Shown here in pieces: positions 22,501 through 34,500 of a stretch of 64,000 bases of DNA. The position numbers and the translations under genes are program-made. Position 1 is the first letter of the stretch. Each line of letters begins with the position of its first letter. The DNA is taken from positions 124,001 to 188,000 of the forward strand of contig CAKAKS010000198.1 in assembly GCA_916700875.1 (NCBI GenBank), given 5' to 3'. The stretch is from Sebastes aleutianus. Taxonomy: Eukaryota > Chordata > Actinopteri > Perciformes > Sebastidae. Under the pieces are notes generated by a model, which was not told the DNA's origin, did not search any database, and saw nothing but the letters and a program-made list of their open reading frames with translations.

Positions 22501-22826
22501 AGGGACACTCCCCTATCAGCTGGCCGGCAGCCAGGCCAAGCTCGTGCTGATTGGTTGGCGACGAATTCCACTAACTTTCCATTGGCTGTTTGAAGAACCA
22601 TATGACAGCATATGCAAATTGTCTCTATGTGGCAGTTGAAATCCCTGAGTGCTGAGCAAACCCAGCACTCTATGGCAGGAAGAGCAAGAGAGAGGCGGAA
22701 GAAAAGGAGGTGTGACCACAGCATGCACTTTTAGAAAAAGCTGCTCTGTAGCTACAAGTCGAAAAGGGACAGAAAACCTTTTTTTAAAGTCTTTTCTCTT
22801 TGGAACTTTTCTATTTTTCTTATTCC
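22501..22826 (+). promoter_or_regulatory. Promoter and 5' UTR region of ppp1r3c
   Basis: Two inverted CCAAT boxes (ATTGG at 22550-22554 and 22581-22585) are spaced 31 bases apart, followed by a perfect octamer ATGCAAAT at 22612-22619. The first coding ATG is 207 bases further on. The spacing suits transcription starting at about 22640-22700. No strong TATA box is present. The motifs are seen; promoter function is inferred. Confidence 0.55.
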
Positions 22827-24250
22827 ATGAGTGCTGCAAGGTAAGGATCAGAAAGCTTTTGGTTTTGCACAAGTGACGCATGTCATGCTGAAGCATAGAG
22901 ATGATTGAAAATCTGTTTGAGTTTTTTTTGCGCATGCTTTAGATTCTAAACATAGTTTAGATTTAATCTGCATTTTATAAAACAAGAAGCATAATTTTTG
23001 AAATGGGGACATTTCACAGAAACAGAAATTGCAAAGTATGGCAACTTCCTGATTGCAGAAGGGACAAGTTACATCAAACCAGAACTTTTTTTAAAGTTAG
23101 AAAAGTGAAGCCACTGTTCTAATCTGTCCCCTTTGTCTCTTTCCACCTCCCTCAAATGTCCCTCTCTCTCTCTGCTCCCCCTTTCACACCACCTCCCTTC
23201 CTCTCTCCCTCTCCCTCCCTCAGTGTGCTCAGATCTTTCAGTCCATCAGCAATGCCTGGCCCAGTAATGCCGATGGACGTGGCTATGAGATTCTACATCA
23301 GCCACTCTCCGCCTCCTCTCCGAGGTTTCCTCAGCTCCTACGAGGAGCTGCAGAGGACCAAGAACAGGGTCAACCAGTCCACCGCCCGCAGCCACAACCA
23401 GCAGCTCTACAAACCTCTGCGGCCATGCCTCAGCAACCAGCAGAAAGCGGTGGACGATGGCGGCTGTGTGGGCTGGAACAACGACAAGGCCGGCAAGAAG
23501 AAAGTGGTGTTCGCAGACACGAAGGGCATGTCACTCACCGCCATCCATGTCTTCTCCAAGTTCGACGACGAGCCGTATCAAAGCAAGCGCAGGGGAATCA
23601 GCGAGGATCTGCAGTTTGACATGATAGACCTGGAAACAGCCACAATGGATCTTAAGATCAGCTCGATGCGGAACCTGGCACTGGACTTTAAACAGCCCTC
23701 AGCCGACTACCTGGATTTCCGGAACCGCCTGATTCAGAACTCAGTCTGTTTGGAGAACTGCTCGCTGCAGGAGCGCTCGCTGACCGGCACCATCAAGGTC
23801 CGGAACATGGGGTTTGAGAAGTCGGTGCAGTTGCGCTCCACCTTGGACTCGTGGGTCACCTTCACTGACGTTGAGTGCACCTTCATGAACAACGTCTACA
23901 GCTGCCAGGATTCTGACACCTTTGCATTCGTTTTGGAGCTGCCCACCCAAATCCCACCACAGAATCGCGTCGAGTTCTGCATCTGCTTCAAATCCCAGGG
24001 CCAGACCTTCTGGGACAATAATGATGGCAAGAACTACATTCTCAAGCATGTCGGCTGGAACGGAGAGGACCTGAACATTCGGACGCCCCCAACTTCTGTT
24101 GAGCAGAAGAAGCCATCAGAGCAAAAAAACGAGGGTGTGAAGGTGCTGGAGATGGAGTTTGACCAGTTTGGCAGCCCACGCATGTCCAACGGACTCTTTC
24201 CCGGCTGGCAGAGCTGGGGTCAGATTGAAAACGCCGTGCCTTATTGGTGA
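22827..24250 (+). CDS. ppp1r3c: Protein phosphatase 1 regulatory subunit 3C (PTG), two coding exons
   Basis: By family knowledge this protein brings PP1 catalytic subunit to glycogen, promoting dephosphorylation of glycogen synthase and phosphorylase and so glycogen storage. Exon 1 is only 14 bases (22827-22840, ATGAGTGCTGCAAG|GTAAGG). Exon 2 starts at 23224 after CCTCCCTCAG and runs to TGA at 24248-24250. The phase-2 join makes AGT and the N-terminus MSAASVLRSFSPSA, 346 residues in all. Visible features are a conserved VMPMDVAMR near 19-27, the PP1-docking RVxF-type motif KVVF at 98-101, and a CBM21 glycogen-binding domain at about 160-283 with the signature WDNNDGKNY. The C-terminal FGSPR...GLFPGWQSW is typical of PTG. 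Mammalian PTG is about 317 residues. An alternative start is the ATG at 23252 (G at -3), which would drop 14 residues; the upstream ATG at 23156 is intronic. The reading frame is intact. The teleost a/b paralogue cannot be decided here. Confidence 0.95.
22841..23223 (+). other. ppp1r3c intron 1 (383 bp, phase 2)
   Basis: The donor is AAG|GTAAGG and the acceptor a C/T-rich tract of about 70 bases ending CCCTCAG. An open frame of 32 codons (from ATG at 23156) runs through the pyrimidine tract into exon 2, giving a Ser/Pro-rich artefact that could mislead automatic annotation. Confidence 0.85.
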
Positions 24251-25278
24251 AAACATTGTTTGCTGAAATGGCATTGGAATAAGATAACAGACACTGACAG
24301 GGCATTCAGTGAGATTCCAGCTGTGTTTAAGCTTAGACTGGCTCTCAGCCACAAGCTAAACTGAAGCAAACAACCTCCGCTTTTTTAGCAGAGGATGTGT
24401 ACAGACAGAAACCTAACTGTAATGTGCTCAACTGACCTGCTTCTTGCTGTAACATGGTCATTTGGCCCGAGAGATCTAATGATCTGTGGTTGGAGGATGA
24501 GGGATACATGGGGAAAATCATTTTTCACATATTTCTCTTTTGTAAAATATGAATGTGCCTTCTCAGAGTGCCTGCCCACTAAAATACAGACAATTTGTAC
24601 AACCCACAACTAATGTTGAGCCCCTTTTGAGGGCCTGATGTATTGGTTAAATATGCACTGATTGAGATGTCCCTCTCAATGTGATGTCTGTAAACTGAAG
24701 AAGTGGAAATGGAGCTGATTAAGTCCTTCATATTGAAGGGAAAGTACGGGGAGTGCACGGCGACAAACTGCTTCTCTACTAAAATAATGAAAAAAACACA
24801 CTAAACGTTTGCACCTTCAAATGAGAAAATAATTAAACATGATTCAAAATGGCCTTCATTTTTAAATCTTGAGTCATGCAGCCCTTTCTTTCCCTCCGTG
24901 TAAATTGCACATGTCTGATGAGAAATGTTTGGGTGGTGTAATATTGAGTTAAGATTGTGGACGAACAGAGCTGCTATCAACAGATGTGTCACAAGAGAGC
25001 CTCTGCACGTGATTGGTTGTCTTGAACGAGGAAGACGTTTGGAACTTTCAGTGGTTAAAGTATGTCAAAAAAGTATGATCGAAGACGAATGTTAATATTT
25101 GTGCGATTCTGTGATGAGTGTACAGTATGTGTGGCTGGAAGGGGGATTTTTTCTGTTTTGAAACAATCTATGTTTTTCTCGCTGTGAAGAGAGGTCTGTG
25201 CCCCAGCATTTTATTACACTTGAAGGTGTGTGTGTCATGTATTTCCCTTTCAGAAATAAATTTCTATATTTGTGCTAA
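24251..25278 (+). other. 3' UTR of ppp1r3c with poly(A) signal
   Basis: About 1 kb of non-coding sequence follows the stop. AATAAA at 25255-25260 suggests cleavage near 25275-25285. Further AATAAA-like sites at about 25404-25412 could act as alternatives. Confidence 0.6.
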
Positions 25279-26738
25279 AATATTCATGACTCCTCCTTCG
25301 TTATTTTTGAATCCACTTTTTACATTTTTGATGATCAAGAAAAAACTAGGTGTTCATGCGAGTGCTAAATTATTTAATAATATATACACATGTAAGAATG
25401 ATAATAAAAATAAATGTCAAAAGCATAATAATTTTGGTAATTTTTCAATCTTTCAGCTCTTTACACATTTCTCACTTTCCCAAATGGGCAAATGAGGAAT
25501 AAAAAAAAGTAAAGTTAGTGGTCCAATTTTAATCAAACAAGTACTTCCTGCACAATAGCTCATAACAAAAGCTTTTAAAACCGTGACTCATACATGACAA
25601 CAAATCAAAGTTATTCATGGTTCATGACGCTGTCAAAGGTTTGATTACATAAGTGATGTTTGTAAACATAAGAGCAAACTATATGTAAACGATAGTCTTG
25701 GTTTACAAACAGCCGAGTTGCGTCATTAATTTATGCATACATAATTAGAGGGTGGGGCCTTTATTTACCTGAACAAAGGGGAAAAAACAGGCCTTTATTG
25801 GAGAAAGGACTTTATTATTTCTAAATTTTTGTCTGTATTATTATAAATCTAATTTATATACAGCTTAACATTTAAGTAAAGTACAGTCAATCAGAATAAA
25901 TGAACCAATGAGGTAAAACAGTACTTCTGACCTCTAATTGTGTTATCCCTTTTATTTGTCCATACAGACTACAACTTAAGCTAACACTAAGACCTTCCCA
26001 TTATTTGAAATACACATACAGTCATCAGTCGGTCAGTTTATGTTGACCTACATGATGCACTCATGCATGCAAGAGCCACCAATACAATCACTAACAATAT
26101 ATTAAGTCCCACATGTGTACAAATCTCTCTCAAATACCCGATTCTATGTGCAAATCCATCCTGCACATACAATCTACCTCATGCATTTAGAATGTATGAC
26201 TTGCAAAATTTCTCTTCATTTGTGAGGCCCTTAAATTAAACAAATAAATCTCAAACTCCATAGACTCCAGAAAACACTTTAGCAGTAAAGTCATCAAAAT
26301 AATGCAAAACCCTCCATTTATTGTACATTTGATATGAAGATGAAAGCAGAAAAAAAGCCTCCATTGCCGGCAGCAGTTTGCAGTTTTTCTTCCCTCAGAC
26401 TCATTTCAATCGCCCATGCTGGATTCATATTCAGCAGGAAGAATGCTCACTCCCTTTCTTTGGCATGCACAAAGGAAGGACCTCAGGCTGGACCAGGATG
26501 AACAACCCAAGCCTGCAAATTCCTGCTTTATCATAGCTTTTAACTCTTTGAGTACTAGCTCAACTTTGCTTTTCTGGGTATTTCTCTTATATAGCATTTA
26601 CTCAAAGCACTTAACAGTACCATGACATAACATTTTCATGGATCATAGTGTATCCAGTAACCAAGTATAGTAGGAACTGATCTACACACTTGTATGTGCA
26701 GATATTTCTAATATACAGTATATATTTGATGTTGTTAC
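25279..26738. other. Intergenic, nothing recognised
   Basis: AT-rich sequence downstream of ppp1r3c. No exon or clear repeat family found. Confidence 0.45.
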
Positions 26739-27480
26739 TAGGGTTGTCAAAGTTAACGCAATAACGATTTAACGCAAAATTGTTTTAATGCCCATAATTC
26801 CACTCTGAGACCCACAATAGACCCTTTTTGTCTTTTTTAGGGGGGTATAGGGGGTCTTTAGGGGAAAATAGCAGGTCAATAGTAAATGTCACATAGAAGT
26901 GGTGTACATCATCTGACAGCTGGGAACCTGAAGATTAATTTGAGATGAAGCTCAGCACTGTGTGACAAGTTGTTCTAGTCATAAATCAGAAATGTATTAA
27001 TTATTTTAAATGAATTGTAAAAGTGTATAAGGGTTTAGAACATTATGATCAAGGTATATGATGACCATTCCCATGCTTTATTATGTCTCATAAGTTGTTG
27101 CAGCAATTCTTTGGTTGATACCATTTGTTACACAGATTTTATGCTAAATTTAAAAACATTTTACCAATTGAGAATTGATAACAATGATCAGAAATCACTC
27201 CAAAATACCAAATTAAGACACCAGGACCTTGAGGAACACCATAGAAAGGACCCCAGTATGCAGAAATATTCATACACGCCATTTTAGTATAGGCGAAAAA
27301 AACTGCATGGTTTTTCCTCCAAACTGCATGTGATTATCATAAAGTGGGCATGTCTGTAAAGGGGAGACTCGTGGGTACCCATAGAACCCATTTACATTCA
27401 CATATCTTGAGGTCAGAGGTCAAGGGACCCCTTTGAAAATGGCCATGCCAACTTTGGAGCATTATTTACCCTGCTGTACA
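26739..27480. mobile_element. Composite hAT-like repeat relic
   Basis: It starts TAGGGTTGTCAAAGTTAACG (TIR-type end, as at 6755). The middle is a different non-coding sequence (26810-27290). From 27310 it carries TGCATGTGATTATCATAAAG, GAGACTCGTGGGTACCCATA and GAGGTCAGAGGTCAAGGGAC, which is the inverted form of 7077-7180. Start and end therefore come from the same family but in rearranged order. Confidence 0.5.
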
Positions 27481-28581
27481 TGCACTAGCTTTTTGTGATA
27501 ACCTAAACAGACTCCAGTTTGATCTCCAGAGGTGAATTGGACCTTCAGTTTTCGCCGTGGGGTTTATTGTGGAAAATGGAAAAGCTGATCCCATATCAGC
27601 TTCAAAAGACAGCTTCATCCTGCCCTCAACCTGCCCTCAGACTCCATCTCATCTCCACCTGCTGGCTGATGGAACCACATTCCTTTAATACCTGTAATTT
27701 CCTGTTGGATCACCATGACCATCCTATTTCTCTCCAACCCTCCATCTTTCATTCCCCTTGCATACGTATGTAGTAGCATTCATTGTCTCACTGTTTATTG
27801 TGTGGCCTACTCTCATTTCCTTTCTCTGTTATGTTTTCCTGTTTTCATTCCAATGAAGGAAATGACAAGTCATTTTACCAATAGTGCCCTCCGCCCCCCA
27901 CCTCCAGCCAAGACCTGGGCAGCTGGACTCCTGTGTAGCTCACAGTCTAACACTGGTCAAACATTAATGGAGGCTGGGCTGCATCCAGAGAATGACTGGA
28001 CCCAAATGATGCAATGAGGATGCAAAGACAGAAACCTCCCATGCAGTGATAGTAAGGTCACGAAAAACAAATCCAAGCCTGTGGGCTGTAAATGGGTTAC
28101 TCAAAGTCATTTAAGGGCCATTCGGGGGCAATAGTCATCTTTATTTACTAATATTTGCTTCTATTTTAAAGCTACGGGTGCAATTTAAATACTGTATAAC
28201 ACTGATTAGGAGCACAATGAGGATCATTTGAAATTAATTTGGAGGACAAAAACAGGATCACCATAAAAAGCTTTCCAGAAAAAAAATACATAAATTTGTG
28301 TTTTTTTGTGTTGTGTCAGGCTGAAGTAAAGGCTACGGTTCAATTTTAATTACATATTTAACCGTGTTTATTGAGCTGGACTATTTCTGTGAAAACACAA
28401 AAACACATTTGTGACCCTTGCAATGATGGGTCAGTGACCGTACAGATAAGATGCATGTGCATAGAAAAGAGTATTGTGTGTGTGCCTGTGCATTAAAGAG
28501 AGACATACACTGAATAATGAAGAAAGAATGTGGCATAAAAGACATGAAGATGTAGAAAAAATCCCAGGAAAACCAAAGTTA
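27481..28581. other. Intergenic, nothing recognised
   Basis: Overlapping 80-100-codon frames at 27519-28017 show no domain or consistent codon bias. No gene called. Confidence 0.4.
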
Positions 28582-29443
28582 ATTAAAGCTGCAAGCAGCG
28601 ACGAACGGGCCCTCGCACCTTCCCGCGCGTTGGGGGTACTGGCTGGACACTGATCGACGCGGCCAGGCACGATGAACCCGGAACTCTTATGAGCGCAATG
28701 ACGCCTGTCACAAGACTCTACGACAAACGGTTCACAAGTTATGAAAGGGGGCGTGGCTAACATCTTGGGGCGGGGCTATGACTCTATATGGACATGTAAA
28801 TGTCCTCAGGACTGGACCACCATCATGGCTGAGAAATTTGGGGCAGATCGTACTATGTACAGTGGAGTTCCAGCAACTTCCTGTTTCATGGCGAATGGCT
28901 CAAAATGGCCGCCTCGCCACGGTCAGATCGTTCAGTGAAAACTCACCATTTGAATAAATTTTCATCCTTTAGGTCTTAAGATGGTCCTGACCAAATTTCA
29001 AGTCGATCTGATTAAATCTATGGGAGGAGTTCGTTAAAGTACACAGCCTGTAAAATGCCAAAAATGGGCGAAAATCGCACATTAAATACAAAATGGCTGA
29101 TTTCCTGTTGAGTTTTGCGCATACCTCCAAGAGGCGTTTTTGTGCGTCTCTACATGCTACATCTGTCTGCCAAATTTCATACATGTAGGTGAAACCGGAG
29201 CAAGGGGCTCAATTTTTCCAACTTTCTAGGGGTCGCTAGAGAGCCATTTTGCAACAGCCGAGCCTGAGACCCTTAAAATATCAAATTTTTCACCGCGTCA
29301 GATAAGTGTGCCAAGTTGAACAACTTTTTGAGCATGCTAAGGCCTCAAAAAGGCGATTCATTTGCATGAAAAAGAAAAAGAAGAAACACTACAGTTTCAA
29401 TAGGGCCTTCGCTGGCCCGACGTTGTCGGTGCTCGGGCCCTAA
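28582..29443 (+). mobile_element. Interspersed element, GCTGCAAGCAGCGACGAACG ... GGTGCTCGGGCCC
   Basis: It is bounded by AATTAAAGCTGCAAGCAGCG on the left and TCGGTGCTCGGGCCCTAATT on the right, with higher GC than its surroundings and no conserved frame. I recall these termini as diagnostic of a very numerous non-autonomous repeat in percomorph and cichlid genomes. The flanking AATTA/TAATTA hints at insertion into an AT-rich target. The class is uncertain. Confidence 0.6.
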
Positions 29444-32400
29444 TTATGGCTAATCTGCTTAGATAAGGCCAGCTAGCAGCTCATTTCCAGCAAGAGGTGA
29501 CTAACATGTCTGCATGGTTTCCTGAAAAGAGATTAAAATGCTGATAAACTGTTTGTTTATATATATTCCATGTAATTTAGGCAGACTAAAAGATTCATCA
29601 GTAAGAATGAAAACAACACAGATCATTTAGTTCAACTGTCCTCCAGGCCAGTAAATCAAGTTCAGTTAGTTAAAGTCAGTACGAAATGGTAGCTAATAAG
29701 CTATCTGACTCAGATTTGTCACAAATAGCCCATCAACCTGTATGCCACACAGCAGCTACAGCCGATTCTTCTCGATTGCCTAAATTATTTGTATAGATCC
29801 AGCCTCCCTTTCCTAACTAGGTTAGTGTCCATGTTAGGACAGTAGTAATGAAGCATGGAGGCATCCCACAGGAAAACAGTGGGCTGACAGTGGGGGGGGG
29901 TTCTTGGCTGCTGTAGCCTCGTTCCAGTATGTGTTTATTCATCCCAAACAGCCAAAGCATTGACTCATCGATGTCAGAGATTATAAGAATATTATATATT
30001 ATTGATAACGTCTCAAAATGTATGTGGAAATAAATTATTGTGAAATACACACAGAGGGGCAAATACATAAAGAATAGCACCACGAGTTGCGCATCATTTG
30101 CAACCGCTATCTTCCTGTCATTGCATCCCAAAATAAATGAATCTGAACTCTCTGGAGATGCTAATAATTTTGCTGTAACTGTGGCTATTAGCACTGATCT
30201 TTGTGAATTGGACTGTTTCGGGGCTCATTTGCATAAGGGGCAGATTTTGTGCTAAATGTATGCATATACAGTATTACCTCATTGAAATATGTTCAGCACA
30301 GAGCAGCTGTGTACTTGGCAGTGCAGTTATGGCCGGGCAATCCTTTTTGTGAATTTGCCTCTGAGTATAATAGATGAATGAACAGGTTGAAACAGGTGAG
30401 AATCAAAAAAAATAAAAATAATAATTACTGTTGTTTTCAGTAACATGGAGGGAAGACAAGCCTCAGCAGAGACACCACTGCAGGTTGGAATCAAAACATC
30501 ACATCAAACTGTCCAAAGAGAATGGATGGATGTCTCTCTCTCCCACAAAAACAAATAAAACAGCTACGTGCTCTTCACATGAAAAAAAGAAAAAGGAAAA
30601 ATAAACTATAGTGACCAGGTGGATGTTGGCGTGTTTGTTGTGTTTGTTTTGACAGGAGGTTAAGTTCAACATTTGTACTTTATATCGAAAGTTATATCCA
30701 AGTTGAGAGGTCATATGGACAGCTCTTTTTCTGGCACGTGACCAGATAGATAAGGGATGAGTTGGGACAAGTGTTCTTATTTTAGTGTGTGTTTGATTTG
30801 TTTTACTGATCAGCCTGTATTGATCCTCAGGAGGTCCACCGGGGGGGGTGCGGTTGTCAAACATTGAAGCCTTTTAGGACGTTGTTCTCAACAATTATCA
30901 TCGGTAGTTTTTTCAAATGGTGGAAGTTCTAATATAAAGTGTTCACAACGAGGTCTAGGGATTATTCTGTAAAGACATGTTGGTTTGCTATTTCTGAAAA
31001 CCAATTTTCCAATGTTTCAGCATCACAAAATAAATTTGATTGAAGAAGAAATCTTATAAAACACAATATGAAAAAAAGTTGACAAAATTGAGAGTTGTTG
31101 CAATTTATATTTCTCCCTTTCTCTGTCTCTGTGACGTTCCCTGCAGTTTGGGTGCACCTTGCATTCCTTCTGTCTGAACAAGCTCAAGTAATCTGTACTG
31201 TACACAACACCTGTTTCGATTGCATGGCTGTATTTTCTTCTTCATGTGACATGAAACTTGAGAGAGTTTTGGTGATAATTCCCAGTTGTTATTGTTTTTT
31301 TTCACTCATCAAATAGTGAGATCCAGACTTTTTTTTTTCAATTTAGCTGCAGACAATTGCTTGATATTTATTTTTGTATTATTTCTTTTTTTTCTAAACT
31401 TTGGATATAATCCTCAGGACAGCAGGATGGAAACATCTACACATTTAACAATCACTAATCACAGGGGGACGGCATTTTAATGGTTTTCACTCTAACAATG
31501 TGGTTGTTGTTGCAGGGGTTCAAAAGCTTTGTTATTTTGACCTATAGGTGAGTTAGACAGTGATAACCTCTGCTCACACGTGTATGACCTCAAACACATC
31601 AAACCACAACATGTCTCCACATGCTTTAATGCACATGTGAACACACACAGAAGTACAGATAACTGTGGATGACTGCACAAAGAACAGAATCAAAAGTGAA
31701 GGTAGAAATATTTTTTCCTACTGTGCTTTCGCATGTATGATTGAGTCTGAGTGACAGTGGGCGAGGCTCTGATTGTTTCTCTCCACAGCTGTCGCATGCA
31801 ACTCCACAGTTATCACCTGGGAAATTATAAATATTTGCTGTTCTGTTATTACCTTCCAAACACTGTGATTTTAACAAGTTAATACAACTAGCTGTGTAGC
31901 AATAAGCAAAATATGGAAAACAAAACAAAGTCCAACCTTCATGACCCCAAAACGCAACTCCTTTTTGAGATATTGATTGCTGTTTTCAAAATAAAAGCCA
32001 TAAAAGATTATAAAAGCTGAGCTATTTTTATAAAACAAATCAGTCTAATTTTAAAGGAAATGTGTACCTATAGAAAAATAAATGTTAGGATACATTTTGA
32101 AATATAATGTAGATATAACTAAAGGACTAGACTCAAGCAGAAGAAACTACACTCACTTTAACACCTCAAAAATAACCCAAAAAATGAAGTGACATTGATA
32201 AAAGAAGAGTGTGATTTTCACACTAATAGGACAAAAAAAGGTAGGTAGTAGGACAGTCACTTTTCAAAGCGTACGATCTCAACACTTCAGGTGTTTGTTA
32301 GTAACCATAAATGTATTTGAGAATATGTATTACACAAACAAACCTGTTGGAAATACAGTAGGCACAATGAGCTTCACTTTACTAAAGAGCTGTATAACAC

Positions 32401-33459
32401 AAAATATGGATATGTCCTGAAGAAAGTCCACCAGCAGGGATGTATTTAGAATTTATAGATGATTATTTAAAAGGCTCACAGGTTTGAGGACATGTCTTTC
32501 TTAGCACAAAGGTTCTGTTCTGTGGTGAGTGTAACGATGGTTAACCAGGATGGAAATAGTCTGTGTGTAGTCCATGTTGGTCTGCTGAGGCCTGAAGAGC
32601 TGCTCGGTGCAACAGACTGTCTGTCTGACTAGCTGGAAGACGGCCATGATGGCTGTCTGTATGTGTAGACATGTAAGGAGGCCTATGAGCCAGAAATACA
32701 CCTACACACGCAGAGGAAAAAACTATAATTAGCACAAACACATGACTCATGACTATTGAGAACTGTCCCGTATTAGCCGGGACGTAAACGTAAATTGGTT
32801 TGTCCCGTACGGGAGCTCCCTTGTTCCGTTTTGGCTGCTCTTACAGATAGATCTGATCCAACAGCAGCAGCAGATCATGTGCTGATCATGTAAAGGGTGA
32901 GATCAGCGCTGACTTGATGAAAGCTTTATGTACTTTATGCCGTTGGGAATTCTCAATTGGCCATGGAGGTGAGAATGACCTAACTCATGCTTTCACAGAA
33001 ATGCACAAGAAGGCCGCAGTAGCTAGTTGCAATCATTGTACATGGAAAAGGGACACGTTTTTTCTTCTTTTTTTGCTGTAAAGGTCCAAATTGTGATTTC
33101 TTTGATCTTTTATTTTATCCACATTTTGCCTTTCCAACTGAATAAGAATATGAATATACACTGTATATTTACACAACACCAAACCACACCACCATGGCAC
33201 GCCACCTTTTGTGCCTTATTTGGTAGTGAGAAAGTTGGCAACCCTTCTCATTACTCATGATGTTTTCACATGTGGTGCCATGAGAGAAAGTAAGGTGGAG
33301 TCACAAATAAATAAAGTCCATGATGAAATTGAATGTTAATTTAAGCTACAATACAATGGGGACCATGATCTTTATCACAATCCCTACAAAATTGCATGCA
33401 ATTATGCCATTAGTTATGTAACATTTTAGTGTTACCATGTTTGGAGTCAAAAGCATGAC
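29444..33459. other. 4 kb intergenic, no gene seen
   Basis: Scattered frames of 60-125 codons on both strands lack motifs. G-runs occur at about 29893-29901 and 30841-30848. No RNA gene, TIR or microsatellite of note was recognised. Confidence 0.4.
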
Positions 33460-33760
33460 TCAACTTTTCCTGCCTGGTCTCTGAAAGGTATGTAGGTAGA
33501 AAGGCAAGGAAAACAATCCAGTTAAGGATCAAGCAAAGGGACAGAAGTCCAAGAAGCAGACAGACAGACAGAGATGCACGTTACGTAGAAAGCACATGAA
33601 ACAATCTGCCAGAGAGTGAATGGAAGTGTGCCAGTATTTATACTGCAAGGCTAATGGGGAAGTGGGAACAGGTGTGCAGGTGAGTGGGGGAGGTTCAGGT
33701 AATGGTGGGAATTGTTTTACTGCAGGGCTGGAGGTTGTGACAGGATCTGAAATGACAGGA
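33460..33760 (-). mobile_element. LTR-like promoter segment (solo LTR remnant)
   Basis: On the minus strand, CACCTGTTCCCACTTCCCC is followed by GCAGTATAAATACTGGCAC (TATA box at about 33637-33643), then CACTCTCTGGCAGATTGTTT. This is the U3-R layout also suggested at 4080-4489. The GTCTGTCTGTCTG stretch lies downstream in that orientation. No poly(A) signal or termini could be fixed. Confidence 0.4.
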
Positions 33761-34089
33761 GAGTTATGTGGCAGGGGAAGAAGTGGAACTACAATCAGGT
33801 TGATGTTTTGACAGTTTGAAATGTGAGACAAACAATCCTTAGATCTTGCTGTTATGAAAACAATTTGGTGATATTTTTCAGTTACTTTTCTATTCTCTAA
33901 TTTAATTAGCAAAGAATGATTTTTTTTAACTCATTAATAAATTCCAGGGTTTCCCTGACATTGCACAGCTGTTGAGTGTCTCTGTCTAAAAGAGCTACTA
34001 TCTAAAATATTTGAATTGGTGTGGTTTCAACAGAGAGTGTCAGTCTCCATAATTCCTATAAACAGATTCCGCATTCACATGTAGAATCT
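33761..34089. other. Intergenic, nothing recognised
   Basis: AT-rich; no feature supported. Confidence 0.4.
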
Positions 34090-34500
34090 GTAGGCAACGG
34101 CACAAGATTTTGGTACCAGTTGCGTTCTGGTTTCCATTTGTAGTCCAAGTAGTATTGACCAATCACGTCCGAGCAGGCTTTAGTTGAACGCAGGTAAACA
34201 GTCTGTGTGGAGAGCTAAAGAGGCGGAACACATTGGCAAATGCAGTCTTAGAACTCACCAGCTACATCATATGACGATGATTTCGCTTATTATTGGTTTC
34301 AAATGATCTTGAAAACTGGCTACTTGTCATGAAACAATCCATTCGTACACGTCACCAGGAAGTCTTGGTCCGCTGTATCTGCTGGCTACACCAGAACCCC
34401 AGAAATACATCCCCTAACCCCCAGAGGCTTATCAATCATCAGACCGGAAGCTGATGACGATGATTGCAGTCTCCAAGGATCTTGAAATACTCTTTCAGAA
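34090..34500. repeat. Probable interspersed repeat
   Basis: The block is richer in CpG and GC than its flanks. It contains GTAGTATTGACCAATCACGT and AGAGCTAAAGAGGCGGAACA, phrases I associate from memory with a repeated percomorph sequence. There is an internal loose duplication: ATGACGATGATTTCG with a following GATCTTGAAAA (34271-34314), and GATGACGATGATTGC with GATCTTGAAAT (34453-34490). No coding. Confidence 0.35.

Noticed and set aside
23156..23251. Ser/Pro-rich N-terminal extension of ppp1r3c
   Set aside because: It is encoded by the intron's polypyrimidine tract up to 23223; splicing from 22840 explains the true N-terminus.
23741..24352. Minus-strand frames of 74-102 codons
   Set aside because: They are antisense to the ppp1r3c exon.
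28582..29443. GC-rich island considered as an exon cluster
   Set aside because: Its termini match an interspersed repeat and the frames are broken.
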